DNA of 56,727 nucleotides from Candidatus Thiodiazotropha sp. (GTDB lineage Bacteria; Pseudomonadota; Gammaproteobacteria; Chromatiales; Chromatiaceae), in NCBI GenBank assembly GCA_023838465.1, contig JAIVEQ010000001.1, positions 175,001 to 231,727 on the forward strand. Reading direction: 5' to 3'. The notes beneath the pieces are model-generated. The model had not been told where the DNA came from. It did not search any database and saw only the letters and a program-made list of their open reading frames with translations. Within the stretch, counting starts at the first letter, position 1. Each line of letters starts with the position of its first letter. Both the position numbers and the translations under genes were made by a program. This document shows positions 45,726 through 56,274 of this stretch, piece after piece.

Positions 45726-48548
45726 GTGAGCGATTACAAGCAGACCCTTAATCTCCCTAAAACCGACTTTCCGATGCGGGGCAACTTGGCTCAACGTGAG
45801 CCGGAGATGCTGAAAAAGTGGCAACAGAGCGATCTTTACAAAAAGGTGCGCGAGATCAGTGCCGGTCGGCCGACCTTTATCCTGCATGATGGACCTCCCT
45901 ACGCCAACGGCGATATCCATATCGGTCATGCGGTGAACAAGATACTGAAGGATGTCATTGTCAAAAGTCGTACCCTGGATGGCTTCGATGCTCCCTATGT
46001 GCCTGGCTGGGACTGTCACGGTCTGCCCATTGAGTTGCAGGTGGAGAAGAAGGTCGGCAAGCCCGGTAAAAAGGTGACCACGGGACAGTTTCGTAAAGCC
46101 TGCCGTGAGTACGCCGCCAAGCAGGTGAATGGCCAACGGGAAGATTTCAAGCGTCTTGGTGTGATGGGTGACTGGGATAACCCCTATCTCACCATGGACC
46201 ACCAATTTGAGGCTGACATCATCCGCTCCCTTGGTAAGATCGTCGCCAATAATCATGTGCAGAAGGGGTACAAACCGGTTCACTGGTGTACCGACTGCGG
46301 TTCCGCACTGGCCGAGGCCGAGGTGGAGTATCAGGACAAGGACTCTTTCGCCATCGATGTACGATTTTACGTAATCGATGGGTCGGCGTTGATGGCCCGT
46401 TGTCATCATGTACCCGAAGGGGGTGGCGAAGGGTCTCTATCGATGGTGATCTGGACCACCACTCCCTGGACATTGCCTGCCAACCAGGCAGTAGCACTGA
46501 ATCCATCCTTGGAATATGCGGTTGTGGAGTTCGTGGGTAAGCATGGCAAAGAGCGGATGGTCGTTGCCGATGCGATGCTCAAGGATGTGATGGACCGCTA
46601 TGGAATCGAGCACTATCACGTGGTGGGTTATGCCAAGGGGGAGGCGTTCGAGGGACTGCTGTTACAACACCCGTTCTATGACCGGCAGGTCCCTGTCATC
46701 CTCGGTGAGTACGTCACACTGGAAGCAGGTACCGGTGCAGTCCATACAGCCCCTGGCCATGGTATGGATGACTATTTGGTCGGCGTCCGTTACAACTTAC
46801 CTGTCGACAACCCGGTGGGTAGCAATGGTTGTTTTGTCGAGGGTACCGATTTATTTGCCGGTCAGCATGTGTTATCTGCTAATGAGCAGGTGATCGAGGT
46901 ATTGAAGCAACGGGGCGCCCTGATGCATGAAGAGCGCCTGCGCCACAGCTATCCTCATTGTTGGCGCCATAAGACACCAATTATCTTTCGTGCCACCCCA
47001 CAATGGTTCATCAGTATGGATCAGAATGGTCTGCGTCAGGCTGCCTTGAGCGAGATCGACAAGGTAAAGTGGATGCCCGATTGGGGCGAGGCGCGGATCA
47101 AAGGTATGGTGGAGAACCGTCCCGACTGGTGTATCTCCCGCCAACGTACCTGGGGTGTTCCGATCACCTTATTCATCGACAAACAGAGCAGTGAACTCCA
47201 TCCTCAGACACCCGTGCTGATTGAGCAGGTGGCGAAAATGGTTGAGGAAGAGGGCTTTGAGGCCTGGTTCAACCTGCAACCGGAAACCCTGTTAGGGGAT
47301 GCGGCAGAAGCGTATGAAAAGGTTACCGATACCCTCGATGTCTGGTTTGATTCCGGTGTTTCACACCACTGTGTGGTGGATTCCCGCGAGGGGTTGAGCT
47401 TTCCCGCCGATCTTTATCTTGAAGGTTCAGACCAGCATCGGGGTTGGTTCCAATCCTCACTGATGACCTCGGTGGCGATGAATGGTTGCGCCCCCTATAA
47501 GGGTGTGCTGACCCATGGCTTTACTGTGGATGCAGAAGGGCGAAAGATGTCCAAGTCCCTGGGCAATGTGGTTGCACCGCAGAAGGTGCTCAAGACATTG
47601 GGCGCCGATATCATCCGCCTATGGGTGGCAGCCACCGATTATCGTAATGAAATGAGTGTCTCCGACGAGATTCTGAAGCGTACCGCTGATGCCTACCGAC
47701 GTATCCGAAATACAGCGCGTTTCCTGCTTTCCAATCTGAATGGTTTCGAGCCGGCGCAGAATCTGGTTGAACCCTCACAGATGATCGAACTCGATCGTTG
47801 GGCAGTGGATCGTACCCTGCAGCTGCAAGAGGAGATCATCGATGCTTATGCCAACTATCAGTTCCATCTGATCTACCAGAAGATTCATAACTTCTGTGGT
47901 AATGAGCTGGGTGGTTTCTATCTCGATATTATTAAGGATAGGCAGTACACCACTCAGGCGGACAGTCTAGCGCGTCGCTCCTGCCAGACCGCCATGTATC
48001 ACATCATCGAGGCGATGGTACGCTGGTTGGCGCCTATTCTCAGTTTTACCGCTGATGAGATCTGGCAGTCGATGCCGGGCGAACGATGTGAAAGTGTCTT
48101 CCTCGAGCAGTGGTACAGCGGCCTTTTTCCGCTTGATCCTGATGATCGCTTTGACCGTGATTTCTGGGAGCAGGTCATCAATGTGCGTGAAGCGGCTGGT
48201 AAGGCGATGGAGTCGTTTCGTGCCGAAGGCAACTCATCATTGGATGCAGAGGTGGCTATCTACTGTAGCGATGAACTGAAGGTTCCTCTTGAACAGATGG
48301 AGGACGAGTTGCGATTTGTACTGATTACGTCCGATGTACAGGTCCATGGATTGGCAGAAAAACCAGCCGATGCAGACCTGGATGAGGAGATAGGGTTAGC
48401 CTTCAGGGTTGATGCCTCAAGCCATAGAAAATGTGTCCGTTGCTGGCATCATCGCCAGGATGTCGGTGCCAATGATGAACATCCTGAACTCTGTGGCCGT
48501 TGTGTAGAAAATGTGGCAGGTAAGGGTGAAGCACGTCGTTTCGCCTGA
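45726..48548 (+). CDS. ileS: Isoleucyl-tRNA synthetase
   Basis: A 940-residue class I synthetase charging tRNA-Ile. It has the HIGH motif ([11 protein letters not shown], about 58-68), the connective-peptide editing domain with [16 protein letters not shown] ([10 protein letters not shown], about 603-612), and the C-terminal zinc-binding Cys cluster CVRCWHHR ... CGRCV. Start codon is GTG at 45726, giving the family-typical N-terminus [21 protein letters not shown] long minus-strand frame opposite its 5' part is an artefact. lspA starts at the base after its stop. Confidence 0.98.
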   Translation: MSDYKQTLNLPKTDFPMRGNLAQREPEMLKKWQQSDLYKKVREISAGRPTFILHDGPPYANGDIHIGHAVNKILKDVIVKSRTLDGFDAPYVPGWDCHGLPIELQVEKKVGKPGKKVTTGQFRKACREYAAKQVNGQREDFKRLGVMGDWDNPYLTMDHQFEADIIRSLGKIVANNHVQKGYKPVHWCTDCGSALAEAEVEYQDKDSFAIDVRFYVIDGSALMARCHHVPEGGGEGSLSMVIWTTTPWTLPANQAVALNPSLEYAVVEFVGKHGKERMVVADAMLKDVMDRYGIEHYHVVGYAKGEAFEGLLLQHPFYDRQVPVILGEYVTLEAGTGAVHTAPGHGMDDYLVGVRYNLPVDNPVGSNGCFVEGTDLFAGQHVLSANEQVIEVLKQRGALMHEERLRHSYPHCWRHKTPIIFRATPQWFISMDQNGLRQAALSEIDKVKWMPDWGEARIKGMVENRPDWCISRQRTWGVPITLFIDKQSSELHPQTPVLIEQVAKMVEEEGFEAWFNLQPETLLGDAAEAYEKVTDTLDVWFDSGVSHHCVVDSREGLSFPADLYLEGSDQHRGWFQSSLMTSVAMNGCAPYKGVLTHGFTVDAEGRKMSKSLGNVVAPQKVLKTLGADIIRLWVAATDYRNEMSVSDEILKRTADAYRRIRNTARFLLSNLNGFEPAQNLVEPSQMIELDRWAVDRTLQLQEEIIDAYANYQFHLIYQKIHNFCGNELGGFYLDIIKDRQYTTQADSLARRSCQTAMYHIIEAMVRWLAPILSFTADEIWQSMPGERCESVFLEQWYSGLFPLDPDDRFDRDFWEQVINVREAAGKAMESFRAEGNSSLDAEVAIYCSDELKVPLEQMEDELRFVLITSDVQVHGLAEKPADADLDEEIGLAFRVDASSHRKCVRCWHHRQDVGANDEHPELCGRCVENVAGKGEARRFA

Positions 48549-49031
48549 ATGGATTCTAAGATGATGATACGTTGGCTTTGGCTTTCCTTGATGGTGATTC
48601 TGCTGGATCAGGCTAGCAAGCAGTTTGCAGAGTCCATGCTAACCCTTTATGAATCGGTCACTGTGTTGCCGTTTTTTGATCTCACATTGCTCTATAACAA
48701 GGGGGCTGCATTTAGTTTTCTCAGTGACCAGGGTGGTTGGCAACGCTGGTTCTTTATTATCCTGGCTATCGGTGTAACGATTGTACTGATTGGTTGGTTA
48801 TGGCGTCTGAAGTGTGAAGAACAGTGGATTGCTGTAGCCCTCTCTCTGATTATCGGTGGCGCCATCGGTAATGTAATAGATCGCATCCTGTTTGGTCAGG
48901 TCATCGACTTCCTGCATTTTCACTATCAGGGACACTATTTTCCTGCGTTTAACGTTGCCGATTCAGCCATCACCGTTGGCGTGGCAATCATGCTTTTCGA
49001 TGCCCTGATTTTGGCTAAGAAACGTGAGTGA
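48549..49031 (+). CDS. lspA: Lipoprotein signal peptidase (signal peptidase II)
   Basis: A 160-residue inner-membrane aspartyl protease that removes signal peptides from diacylated prolipoproteins. Four membrane helices are present. Catalytic Asp residues lie in GNVIDRILFGQVIDFL and FNVADSAITVG; NKGAAFSF is also present. It begins directly at the base after the ileS stop, so the two are translationally coupled. The usual downstream fkpB and ispH are absent. Confidence 0.97.
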   Translation: MDSKMMIRWLWLSLMVILLDQASKQFAESMLTLYESVTVLPFFDLTLLYNKGAAFSFLSDQGGWQRWFFIILAIGVTIVLIGWLWRLKCEEQWIAVALSLIIGGAIGNVIDRILFGQVIDFLHFHYQGHYFPAFNVADSAITVGVAIMLFDALILAKKRE

Positions 49032-49100
49032 TTTTCTTTAGACAGTACCTCAACTTCAGGCCCGTACATTTACCTGTTATCGATGGGTTATATGTCGCCA

Positions 49101-49123
49101 AGGGTGCGGTCCTGCCGCACCCT
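49101..49123 (+). terminator. Probable terminator hairpin after lspA
   Basis: A perfect 9-base stem, AGGGTGCGG (49101-49109) / CCGCACCCT (49115-49123), loop TCCTG. The following sequence has only short T runs, so termination strength is uncertain. Confidence 0.55.
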
Positions 49124-49166
49124 AAGACCTCTCTGCATTTTATGGCAATGTCTTCAATGATTAACG

Positions 49167-49637
49167 TTATGCAGAGACCGATCTGGTCTCTTTTACGACC
49201 TCGCTTGTATTGTCACCGGTTATTTCATGGGCAATATCTGTTGCTGTGGTTATGATTTGGGTCACCGACACCGGACGGGTACTGATTGTCCCTGTAATGG
49301 CCTCTGGTTTGGTTAGCTCAGAATCTATTTTATCCTCAGGTTTCGGCGTTGGTAATGTATTCGTGTCTGTGCGGTTATCATAAACTTGTGTTTGCGGAGC
49401 CCGCGTCTTCGATTCGTTATCTGCAATAGGATAAGTTGGTATGACAGAACGATTCCGAGGCGTATCAGTTTGGATATCTCTCGGATGAACAATTGTGATT
49501 CGAATAGGCGTCTGAGGGGAGGAGATTGGAAATTCTTTGAAACCTAATCGACTATAGTATGCCACTAGCCAAATCATTAACAGATGAAGGCCGACCGATA
49601 TAACAAGCGTTACTCTAAATCTATATGATAGAAACAT
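49167..49637 (-). CDS. TonB-like membrane-anchored protein lacking a TonB C-terminal domain
   Basis: A protein of about 156 residues. A basic N-terminus (MFLSYRFR) precedes one membrane segment (VTLVISVGLHLLMIWLVAYY) and a Pro/Thr/Ser-rich periplasmic segment. The N-terminal part with SVGLHLL matches the energy-transducer TonB style, but the globular C-terminal domain that contacts outer-membrane receptors is missing. An upstream in-frame ATG at 49688 would add 17 residues; neither start has a good ribosome binding site. No ExbB/ExbD is nearby. It may be a truncated TonB or a different anchor protein. Confidence 0.6.
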   Translation of the reverse strand: MFLSYRFRVTLVISVGLHLLMIWLVAYYSRLGFKEFPISSPQTPIRITIVHPRDIQTDTPRNRSVIPTYPIADNESKTRAPQTQVYDNRTDTNTLPTPKPEDKIDSELTKPEAITGTISTRPVSVTQIITTATDIAHEITGDNTSEVVKETRSVSA

Positions 49638-49772
49638 AGCAGATAGACAATTCAACTCTTTCCAATACTCAAATTCCTTGTATTGCATTACCAGAATGCT
49701 ACTTTCGGCTCAGTCTCGTAAAGCAAAAGTTCCTACTGTTGAGTCAGTTGATACTGACCAGCGGTCCTTGTT

Positions 49773-51125
49773 TCAACGCATCGTTACCAGTTCCTCTGCT
49801 GCGCTCGGGTGAATGGCAATGGTATCGTCAAAATCCTGCTTGGTTGCACCCATCCGCATCGCCACTGCAAAACCCTGTAACATCTCATCGGCACCGAGTC
49901 CGATGACATGGCAGCCGACTACCTTTTCCCGTGCCCCTACGGTAACCAGTTTCATGGCCATTTTACTCTGATGTTTTGTGAAGGCGTGATACATGGGGGT
50001 AAAGCGGGATTGATAGATCTTTACTGCACTGCCATGGATCTCCCGAGCCTCACTTTCGGTCAAGCCGACTGTGGCGATGGGTGGGTGGGAAAAAACCACA
50101 GTGGGTACAAGATCGTAATCGAGTTTGCGATCTGTCATACCGCCGAACAACCGATCTGCCAAGCGTCGTCCTGCTGCGATGGCCACGGGTGTCAGTTGAG
50201 CCTGGCCAGTGACATCACCAATCGCATAGAGTCCTGCAATAGGCGTGTTCTGAAATGGGTCGGTGGGTATATAACCCTCTTCATCGGTTGTGACCGAGGC
50301 ATTGGCCAGATCCATTCCTGATGTAGCCGGTGCACGGCCGATGGCCCACAGCAGTTGATCGAATCGACCGATCAGCTGCCCTGTGTCTGCACAGATCAGA
50401 TCCAGACTGTCGTCAGCCTGCTTTTGTACCTCTCCGATTTGAGATGAAGTGACGATATTGATGCCTGCATCAATCATCTCCTCCATCAAACACTCTCTCA
50501 GCATGGCATCGAATGGCCGCAACAGGTGCTCTCTTCGCAGCAGCATGGTGACATCCGCACCCAAGGCATTGAGTAGGCCTGCAATCTCTACAGCGATATA
50601 ACCGCTGCCGACTACCGCGACACGATCAGGTAATGTCTCCCAGGCAAAGAATCCGTCCGAAGTGACGCCATGTTCCGCACCAGGTACTTGTGGAACTACC
50701 GGGTATGTGCCGGGCGCAATGACAATATGATCAGCAGTGAACGGGTTGCCGTCCACGTCCAGGGTATGGGCATCGATGAAGCGGGCATAGCCGGTGATTT
50801 CATCAATATCGGAATCCTTCAGATAGGTGTGATACCAACTGTTAATACCTGTGACATAGTCGTCTCTGGCATGCTTAAGGGTCTCCCAGGAGAATGCTTT
50901 GAGTTCCACATCGAAACCGTAATCCGGTGCATCCTGCAGGGTATGCGCGATACTGGCGCCATACCACATGACCTTTTTTGGTACACAACCCAGATTGACG
51001 CAAGTCCCGCCAAGTTTTTTTGCCTCAACCACAGCACATTTTGCACCATACTTGGCTGCACGTTCTGCAACTGAAAGCCCGCCGCTACCTGCACCGATTG
51101 CAATTAAGTCATAATGTTTGGTCAT
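49773..51125 (-). CDS. gorA: Glutathione-disulfide reductase-type flavoenzyme
   Basis: A 450-residue pyridine nucleotide-disulfide oxidoreductase. FAD-binding GAGSGG is at 11-16, the redox disulfide is Cys42/Cys47 in [16 protein letters not shown](P)-binding GSGYIAVE lies near 173, and the dimer-interface His439-Pro440 with Glu444 ends the protein. The active-site pattern and length match glutathione reductase, reducing GSSG with NADPH; trypanothione-like or other low-molecular-weight thiols cannot be excluded. A perfect palindrome lies 23-36 bases upstream of the start, and the gene is divergent from an NAD(P)H oxidoreductase. Confidence 0.92.
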   Translation of the reverse strand: MTKHYDLIAIGAGSGGLSVAERAAKYGAKCAVVEAKKLGGTCVNLGCVPKKVMWYGASIAHTLQDAPDYGFDVELKAFSWETLKHARDDYVTGINSWYHTYLKDSDIDEITGYARFIDAHTLDVDGNPFTADHIVIAPGTYPVVPQVPGAEHGVTSDGFFAWETLPDRVAVVGSGYIAVEIAGLLNALGADVTMLLRREHLLRPFDAMLRECLMEEMIDAGINIVTSSQIGEVQKQADDSLDLICADTGQLIGRFDQLLWAIGRAPATSGMDLANASVTTDEEGYIPTDPFQNTPIAGLYAIGDVTGQAQLTPVAIAAGRRLADRLFGGMTDRKLDYDLVPTVVFSHPPIATVGLTESEAREIHGSAVKIYQSRFTPMYHAFTKHQSKMAMKLVTVGAREKVVGCHVIGLGADEMLQGFAVAMRMGATKQDFDDTIAIHPSAAEELVTMR

Positions 51126-51147
51126 TAGTCGCCCTTGTTACAGAATT

Positions 51148-51161
51148 GTTGGTTAACCAAC
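51148..51161. promoter_or_regulatory. Perfect 14-base palindrome, candidate operator
   Basis: GTTGGTTAACCAAC in the intergenic region between gorA (minus) and the NAD(P)H oxidoreductase (plus), 23 bases from the gorA start codon. Its symmetry and position fit a dimeric repressor or activator site for one or both genes. Confidence 0.45.
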
Positions 51162-51242
51162 GTACTCCTTTGTCAGTACCAAGTCTGTCAGTTATTGGTT
51201 CAGATTGGGAAACGCTCAATATCATAGTTACAATCAAGTTCC

Positions 51243-51265
51243 CTAGGAGTCCGACAGGCTCCTAG
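51243..51265 (+). promoter_or_regulatory. Leader hairpin before the NAD(P)H oxidoreductase gene
   Basis: CTAGGAG (51243-51249) pairs with CTCCTAG (51259-51265); the inner CC/GG can extend the stem with one bulged base. It lies 23 bases before the ATG and may mask or expose ribosome access. No T run, so not a terminator. Confidence 0.4.
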
Positions 51266-51288
51266 ATTAGTGGGACCAGGAAAAAGCC

Positions 51289-51882
51289 ATGAAGTGCCTT
51301 GTAGTAACAACTCATCCGTTATCAGACAGCCTTTCCAAACAATTGACTCATCAGGTTGTCAATCAGCTGGAAGGTATGGGCCATGAAGTTGTTACAGAAG
51401 ACCTCTATGGCCAAGCGTTCAATCCAGCACTCACCGTACAAGAGCGAGCTTCATACTATCGTGGTAGTTATGAAGTATCAGGCGTTACTGAACAGGTAGA
51501 AAGGCTTCTTGAAGCAGAGGGTCTGGTACTGCTGTTTCCAACCTGGTGGTTTGGTTTTCCTGCCATGCTGAAAGGTTGGTTCGATCGGGTCTGGGGTCCT
51601 GGGATTGCTTACGATCATGCAAGCGATTTCGGACCAATAAAAGCCCGACTGGACCGGTTGAGAAGGGTGCTTGTGATCACGACATTAGGTTCGCCATGGT
51701 GGGTGGACCGGTTGTTATTGCGACAACCGCAAAAAAGAGTACTTAAGCTTGCATTACTCGGGACCTGTGCAAAGCGAAGTAAACTGACCTATTTAACGCT
51801 CTATAAGAGCGAGGATTTAAATCAAGCCCAGATAACGAAATTCAGTAAAAGTATCGAACAAGCTTTGATGCGTTGGCACTAA
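51289..51882 (+). CDS. Flavodoxin-fold NAD(P)H-dependent oxidoreductase
   Basis: A 197-residue protein of the NAD(P)H:quinone oxidoreductase / KefF / MdaB-like family. The FMN-binding flavodoxin-like fold is shown by TTHPLSDSLSKQL near the N-terminus and PTWWFGFPAMLKGWFDRVWG (about 84-103). It probably carries out two-electron reduction of quinones or related electrophiles. Ribosome binding site AGGAAAA at 51277-51284. It is divergent from gorA, consistent with a shared redox-stress response, although the regulator is unknown. Confidence 0.88.
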   Translation: MKCLVVTTHPLSDSLSKQLTHQVVNQLEGMGHEVVTEDLYGQAFNPALTVQERASYYRGSYEVSGVTEQVERLLEAEGLVLLFPTWWFGFPAMLKGWFDRVWGPGIAYDHASDFGPIKARLDRLRRVLVITTLGSPWWVDRLLLRQPQKRVLKLALLGTCAKRSKLTYLTLYKSEDLNQAQITKFSKSIEQALMRWH

Positions 51883-51910
51883 TGTTATCTGCTTTTGGTT
51901 TCTGACTTGC

Positions 51911-54730
51911 CTATTTTTTGAGTTTTTTCAGGTAATGCCCGGTGTGTGAAGCGCGTACTTTCGTGAGTTGTTGCGGTGTACCCTGTGCGACGATTTCCCC
52001 CCCTCGATGGCCGCCCTCGGGGCCAAGGTCGATGATCCAGTCAGCGGTTTTTACTACATCCAGGTTGTGCTCTATCACTACAACGGTATTGCCATGGTTA
52101 CGCAGTCGATGCAGTACCTCCAACAGATGGTTGACGTCATGAAAGTGCAGGCCGGTGGTCGGCTCATCCAGGATGTAGAGGGTATTTCCGGTGTCTCGTT
52201 TCGAGAGTTCCCTGGAGAGTTTGACCCGCTGGGCTTCACCCCCTGATAAGGTGGTCGCGTTCTGTCCAAGAGAGATATAGGAGAGCCCGACATCCATCAG
52301 CGTCTGCAGCTTACGTTTGATAGCGGGTACTGCATCAAAAAATGCTACGGCCTCCTCGACGGTCATGCCGAGTACTGCATCGATGGTCTTTCCCTTGTAG
52401 TGGATCTCCAAGGTTTCACGGTTGTAGCGCTTACCCTTGCAGACATCACACTGCACATAGATGTCAGGCAGAAAGTGCATCTCCACCTTGATCACACCAT
52501 CGCCACTGCAGGCCTCGCATCGCCCACCCTTGACATTGAAACTGAAACGCCCCGGTGTATAGCCTCGTGAGCGGGCTTCATGGGTACCGGCAAACAGTTC
52601 CCGAATAGGGGTAAACAGACCGGTGTAGGTTGCTGGGTTGGAACGGGGAGTGCGTCCGATGGGGCTTTGATCGATATCCACCACCTTGTCGAAATGGTCC
52701 AGCCCACGTACTTCCGAATAGGGGGCGGGTGATGTATTGGCCTTGTTCAGGGCGGCAGCGCAGATCGGGTAGAGGGTGTCATTGATCAAGGTTGACTTAC
52801 CGGAGCCTGAGACCCCGGTGATACAGCAAAAGCTGCCAACCGGAACAACCAGATCAACAGACTTGAGGTTGTTGCCAGTAGCACCCAGGAGCTCCAGGTT
52901 ACGTGCTGGATCGATCTTTGTGGTACGTTCCGGAATATCGATAGTGCGCTTGCCACTGAGGTAGTCGCCAGTCAGTGAACCCTTACTTTCAGCAATCGTT
53001 TCTGCTGTGCCCTGAGCGATGATACGTCCCCCATGTATGCCCGCTCCCGGACCGATATCAACCACATGGTCTGCACTGCGGATGGCTTCCTCGTCATGCT
53101 CAACGACAATCACGGTATTACCCAGGTCCCGCAGGTAGGTCAGGGTGTCGAGCAGGCGTTGGTTGTCCCTTTGATGCAGGCCGATGGAGGGTTCGTCAAG
53201 GACATACATGACGCCGACCAGACCGGCACCGATCTGACTGGCCAGGCGAATGCGCTGAGCCTCTCCCCCGGAGAGGGTTTCGGCACTGCGGTCGAGGGTC
53301 AGATAGTCAAGGCCGACATTGACCAGGAAGTGTAATCGCTGGTCAATTTCCTTGAGGATTTTCTCGGCAATTTTGCCCCGCTTGCCAGGCAGTTTGAGTT
53401 TCATGAAAGAGGACTTAGCCTGGCCGATGGGCATGCAGGTAATCTCGGGTAGATTGTGTTTGTCGATAAACACATGCCGTGCAGCCTGGGTCAAGCGGGT
53501 GCCGGCGCAGTCAGGGCAGGACTGACTGGAGATATAGCGCGCCAGCTCCTCACGTACCGCGTTGGAGTCGGTCTCCCGATAGCGGCGCTGCATGTTGGGG
53601 ATGATGCCCTCGAAGGGGTGACTTTTCTTAACCGAGCGGCCACGGTCATTGTAGTAGCTGAACTCAATGGATTCTCGACCACTGCCCTGAAGAATGATCT
53701 TCTGCACCTTCTTGGTAAGTGCTTCCCAGGGTGTCTCGGGGTCGAAATCAAAATGTCGTCCCAGGGATGCAATCATCTGAAAGTAGTAAGCATTGCGCCG
53801 ATCCCAGCTTCGTACAGCTCCGCCCGCCAGTGAAAGCTCCGGGTGGGCAACGACCTTTGTTGGATCGAAAAACTGTTCAACACCGAGTCCATCGCAGGTT
53901 GGGCAGGCACCCACCGGATTGTTGAATGAGAACAGTCTTGGCTCTAACTCCGATAGGCTGTAGCCACAGTGAGAACAGGCAAAACGGGAAGAAAAGACCA
54001 TCTCCTGCTGGCTGTCATCCATCCAGGCAACCCGGACCAGACCATTAGCCAGATTGAGGGCGGTCTCGAAGGACTCAGCCAGTCGGGTGGATATGTCCCC
54101 GCGTACTTTGAAGCGGTCGACGACCACTTCAATGTTGTGCTTTTTATGCAGTTCCAGAGTAGGGGCGTCGTCGAGTTCGAAGACTTCACCGTCGATTCGT
54201 GCACGGATATACCCTTGGGTATGCAGCTCCTGCAACAGCTTATGGTGTTCACCTTTACGCTCTTGTATAACCGGCGCCAACAACATCAGTCTGTCGCCCT
54301 CTGGTAGGGCCAGTACCTGATCGACCATTTGACTGATACTTTGAGCTTCCAGGGTTGTGTCATGCTCCGGGCAACGCGGTGTACCTACCCGTGCAAACAG
54401 TAGTCGCAGATAGTCATAGATCTCTGTAATCGTGCCGACGGTTGATCGGGGATTGTGCGAGGTAGTCTTCTGCTCAATGGAGATGGCGGGTGAGAGTCCC
54501 TCGATATGATCCACATCGGGCTTCTCCATCAACGACAGAAACTGTCGTGCATAGGCAGAGAGCGACTCGACATAGCGACGTTGTCCCTCCGCATAGATGG
54601 TATCGAAGGCCAGTGAAGATTTGCCTGAACCCGACAGACCGGTGAATACGATCAACTTGTCCCGCGGCAAATCCAAGTCTACATTTTGCAAGTTGTGGGT
54701 GCGTGCACCGCGAATGCTAATCGTGTCCAT
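51911..54730 (-). CDS. uvrA: Excinuclease ABC subunit A
   Basis: A 939-residue UvrA, the damage-recognition ATPase of nucleotide excision repair. Two ABC ATPase modules are present: Walker [10 protein letters not shown] (about 32-40) and GVSGSGKST (about 640-648), with signatures LSGGEAQR in both. The two zinc fingers are CSHCGYS ... CPTCDG and CEACSGDG ... CDVCKGK. Length and motif order are canonical. It is divergent from a YajR-like transporter gene. Confidence 0.98.
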   Translation of the reverse strand: MDTISIRGARTHNLQNVDLDLPRDKLIVFTGLSGSGKSSLAFDTIYAEGQRRYVESLSAYARQFLSLMEKPDVDHIEGLSPAISIEQKTTSHNPRSTVGTITEIYDYLRLLFARVGTPRCPEHDTTLEAQSISQMVDQVLALPEGDRLMLLAPVIQERKGEHHKLLQELHTQGYIRARIDGEVFELDDAPTLELHKKHNIEVVVDRFKVRGDISTRLAESFETALNLANGLVRVAWMDDSQQEMVFSSRFACSHCGYSLSELEPRLFSFNNPVGACPTCDGLGVEQFFDPTKVVAHPELSLAGGAVRSWDRRNAYYFQMIASLGRHFDFDPETPWEALTKKVQKIILQGSGRESIEFSYYNDRGRSVKKSHPFEGIIPNMQRRYRETDSNAVREELARYISSQSCPDCAGTRLTQAARHVFIDKHNLPEITCMPIGQAKSSFMKLKLPGKRGKIAEKILKEIDQRLHFLVNVGLDYLTLDRSAETLSGGEAQRIRLASQIGAGLVGVMYVLDEPSIGLHQRDNQRLLDTLTYLRDLGNTVIVVEHDEEAIRSADHVVDIGPGAGIHGGRIIAQGTAETIAESKGSLTGDYLSGKRTIDIPERTTKIDPARNLELLGATGNNLKSVDLVVPVGSFCCITGVSGSGKSTLINDTLYPICAAALNKANTSPAPYSEVRGLDHFDKVVDIDQSPIGRTPRSNPATYTGLFTPIRELFAGTHEARSRGYTPGRFSFNVKGGRCEACSGDGVIKVEMHFLPDIYVQCDVCKGKRYNRETLEIHYKGKTIDAVLGMTVEEAVAFFDAVPAIKRKLQTLMDVGLSYISLGQNATTLSGGEAQRVKLSRELSKRDTGNTLYILDEPTTGLHFHDVNHLLEVLHRLRNHGNTVVVIEHNLDVVKTADWIIDLGPEGGHRGGEIVAQGTPQQLTKVRASHTGHYLKKLKK

Positions 54731-54815
54731 AATAATGTCGGGCTAGTACTGCATTGAATTGAGCGAACCTGATACTATACGCCCTCTTTTAATTCACTGG
54801 CAAAGCGATCTATAG

Positions 54816-56198
54816 ATGACGAAAGGGCGGGGCGGCGACGCCGGACTGAACGCGATAGAACGACGAGCAGCCTACTCGCTCTCCGGGATATTTTCCTTAC
54901 GAATGCTGGGTCTTTTTCTTATCCTGCCGGTGTTTGCACTTTACGCAGAGAGGCTTCCGGAGGTTACACCACTGCTGATCGGGCTAGCGATCGGTGTCTA
55001 TGGCCTGACTCAGGCGTTGCTACAGATTCCATTTGGTATGCTTTCTGATCGCATTGGGCGCAAGCCTGTATTGATTGGCGGTCTGCTGATCTTTGCATTA
55101 GGCAGTGCTGTAGCGGCTAGTTCAGAGACCATCCACGGTATTATTTTCGGACGTGCTCTGCAGGGTAGTGGTGCCATTGCTGCTGTCATCATGGCGTTGG
55201 CTGCGGATCTCAGTCGAGAACAGCGACGCCTGCGCATGATGGCGATTATTGGAATCAGTATCGGTGTCGCGTTTGCCGTGGCATTGATCATGGGTCCCAT
55301 CCTCAACAGTTGGATCGGTGTGCCAGGAATCTTCTGGCTGACTGCAGTGTTGGCCCTCGGTGGAGTTGGCATTGTTATCTTTATCGTACCCACTCCAAAA
55401 GAGAGCCATTTCCACCGCGATGCGGAAGCGGTTCCCGGACAATTCGGAAAAGTGCTTTCAGAGCCGGAGTTGTTGCGTCTCGATTTCGGCATCCTGACGC
55501 TGCACATGTGTCTGACAGCGATATTTCTTGCCTACCCGCTGGCATTGCGGGATCTTGGAATGGTTGGTGAAGATCACTGGCAGGTCTACCTGCCGGTGAT
55601 GTTGTTGTCGATGGTGGCAATGATTCCCTTCGTGATCATCGCAGAAAGCAGGCGGCGCATGCGCCCAGTCTTCATTGGCGCCATAGTTGGACTTGGGTTG
55701 GCCACAATGGTGCTCTACAGATTCAGTCATACCATGACTGGCATGGTGGTGGCGCTATTTGTCTTTTTTACAGCCTTTAACCTGTTGGAAGCAACCTTGC
55801 CATCCCTGATTGCCAAGGCGGCGCCAGGGGAACGCAAGGGCACCGCCATGGGTGTCTACTCCAGCTCTCAATTCATCGGTGCCTTTCTGGGTGGTGCCCT
55901 GGGAGGGTGGTTTCATACCCACTACGGGAATGAAGGTACATTCCTACTTTGTGCCGGCATGGTGTTGGTCTGGTTTCTGGTTGCCTGGGGGATGTCGGAT
56001 CCGAACTATCTGAGTAATTATTTGTTACCAGTCGGTAAGTTGGAAGAGGACGATGTCGGGACCCTGGCTGCGAAACTGATGGCTATTGATGGAGTGGATG
56101 ACGCGGTGATCATCGCCGAGGATGGTGTCGCCTATCTAAAAGTCGATTTGGGTATTGTGGATCAAGATGCCCTAGACCTATATGCCGTACAAGGGTGA
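54816..56198 (+). CDS. YajR-like MFS transporter with C-terminal ferredoxin-like (YAM) domain
   Basis: A 460-residue major facilitator superfamily protein with 12 membrane helices. The A-motif loop is GMLSDRIGRKPVL (about 72-84). After helix 12, residues ~390-460 form a small soluble alpha/beta domain (VGTLAAKLMAIDGVDDAVII), as in E. coli YajR, where it is called YAM. The substrate is unknown; drug-efflux annotation would be by superfamily only. It lies between uvrA and ssb, which is a common gammaproteobacterial order. Confidence 0.9.
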   Translation: MTKGRGGDAGLNAIERRAAYSLSGIFSLRMLGLFLILPVFALYAERLPEVTPLLIGLAIGVYGLTQALLQIPFGMLSDRIGRKPVLIGGLLIFALGSAVAASSETIHGIIFGRALQGSGAIAAVIMALAADLSREQRRLRMMAIIGISIGVAFAVALIMGPILNSWIGVPGIFWLTAVLALGGVGIVIFIVPTPKESHFHRDAEAVPGQFGKVLSEPELLRLDFGILTLHMCLTAIFLAYPLALRDLGMVGEDHWQVYLPVMLLSMVAMIPFVIIAESRRRMRPVFIGAIVGLGLATMVLYRFSHTMTGMVVALFVFFTAFNLLEATLPSLIAKAAPGERKGTAMGVYSSSQFIGAFLGGALGGWFHTHYGNEGTFLLCAGMVLVWFLVAWGMSDPNYLSNYLLPVGKLEEDDVGTLAAKLMAIDGVDDAVIIAEDGVAYLKVDLGIVDQDALDLYAVQG

Positions 56199-56274
56199 TG
56201 GTGATAGACTTGTCCGCCTGAATTGACGAAAGGCTCCAATGGAAGGGGCTATAACCGCTGTGGAGAGAAAACAG

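Noticed and set aside
45723..46409. 228-codon minus-strand frame opposite ileS
   Set aside because: It is antisense to the well-supported ileS catalytic region and reflects codon bias of the sense gene.
54731..54815. SOS (LexA) box between uvrA and the MFS gene
   Set aside because: I looked for CTGT-N8-ACAG and found no acceptable match; only weak promoter-like sequence (TTGAAT / TATACG) is present.
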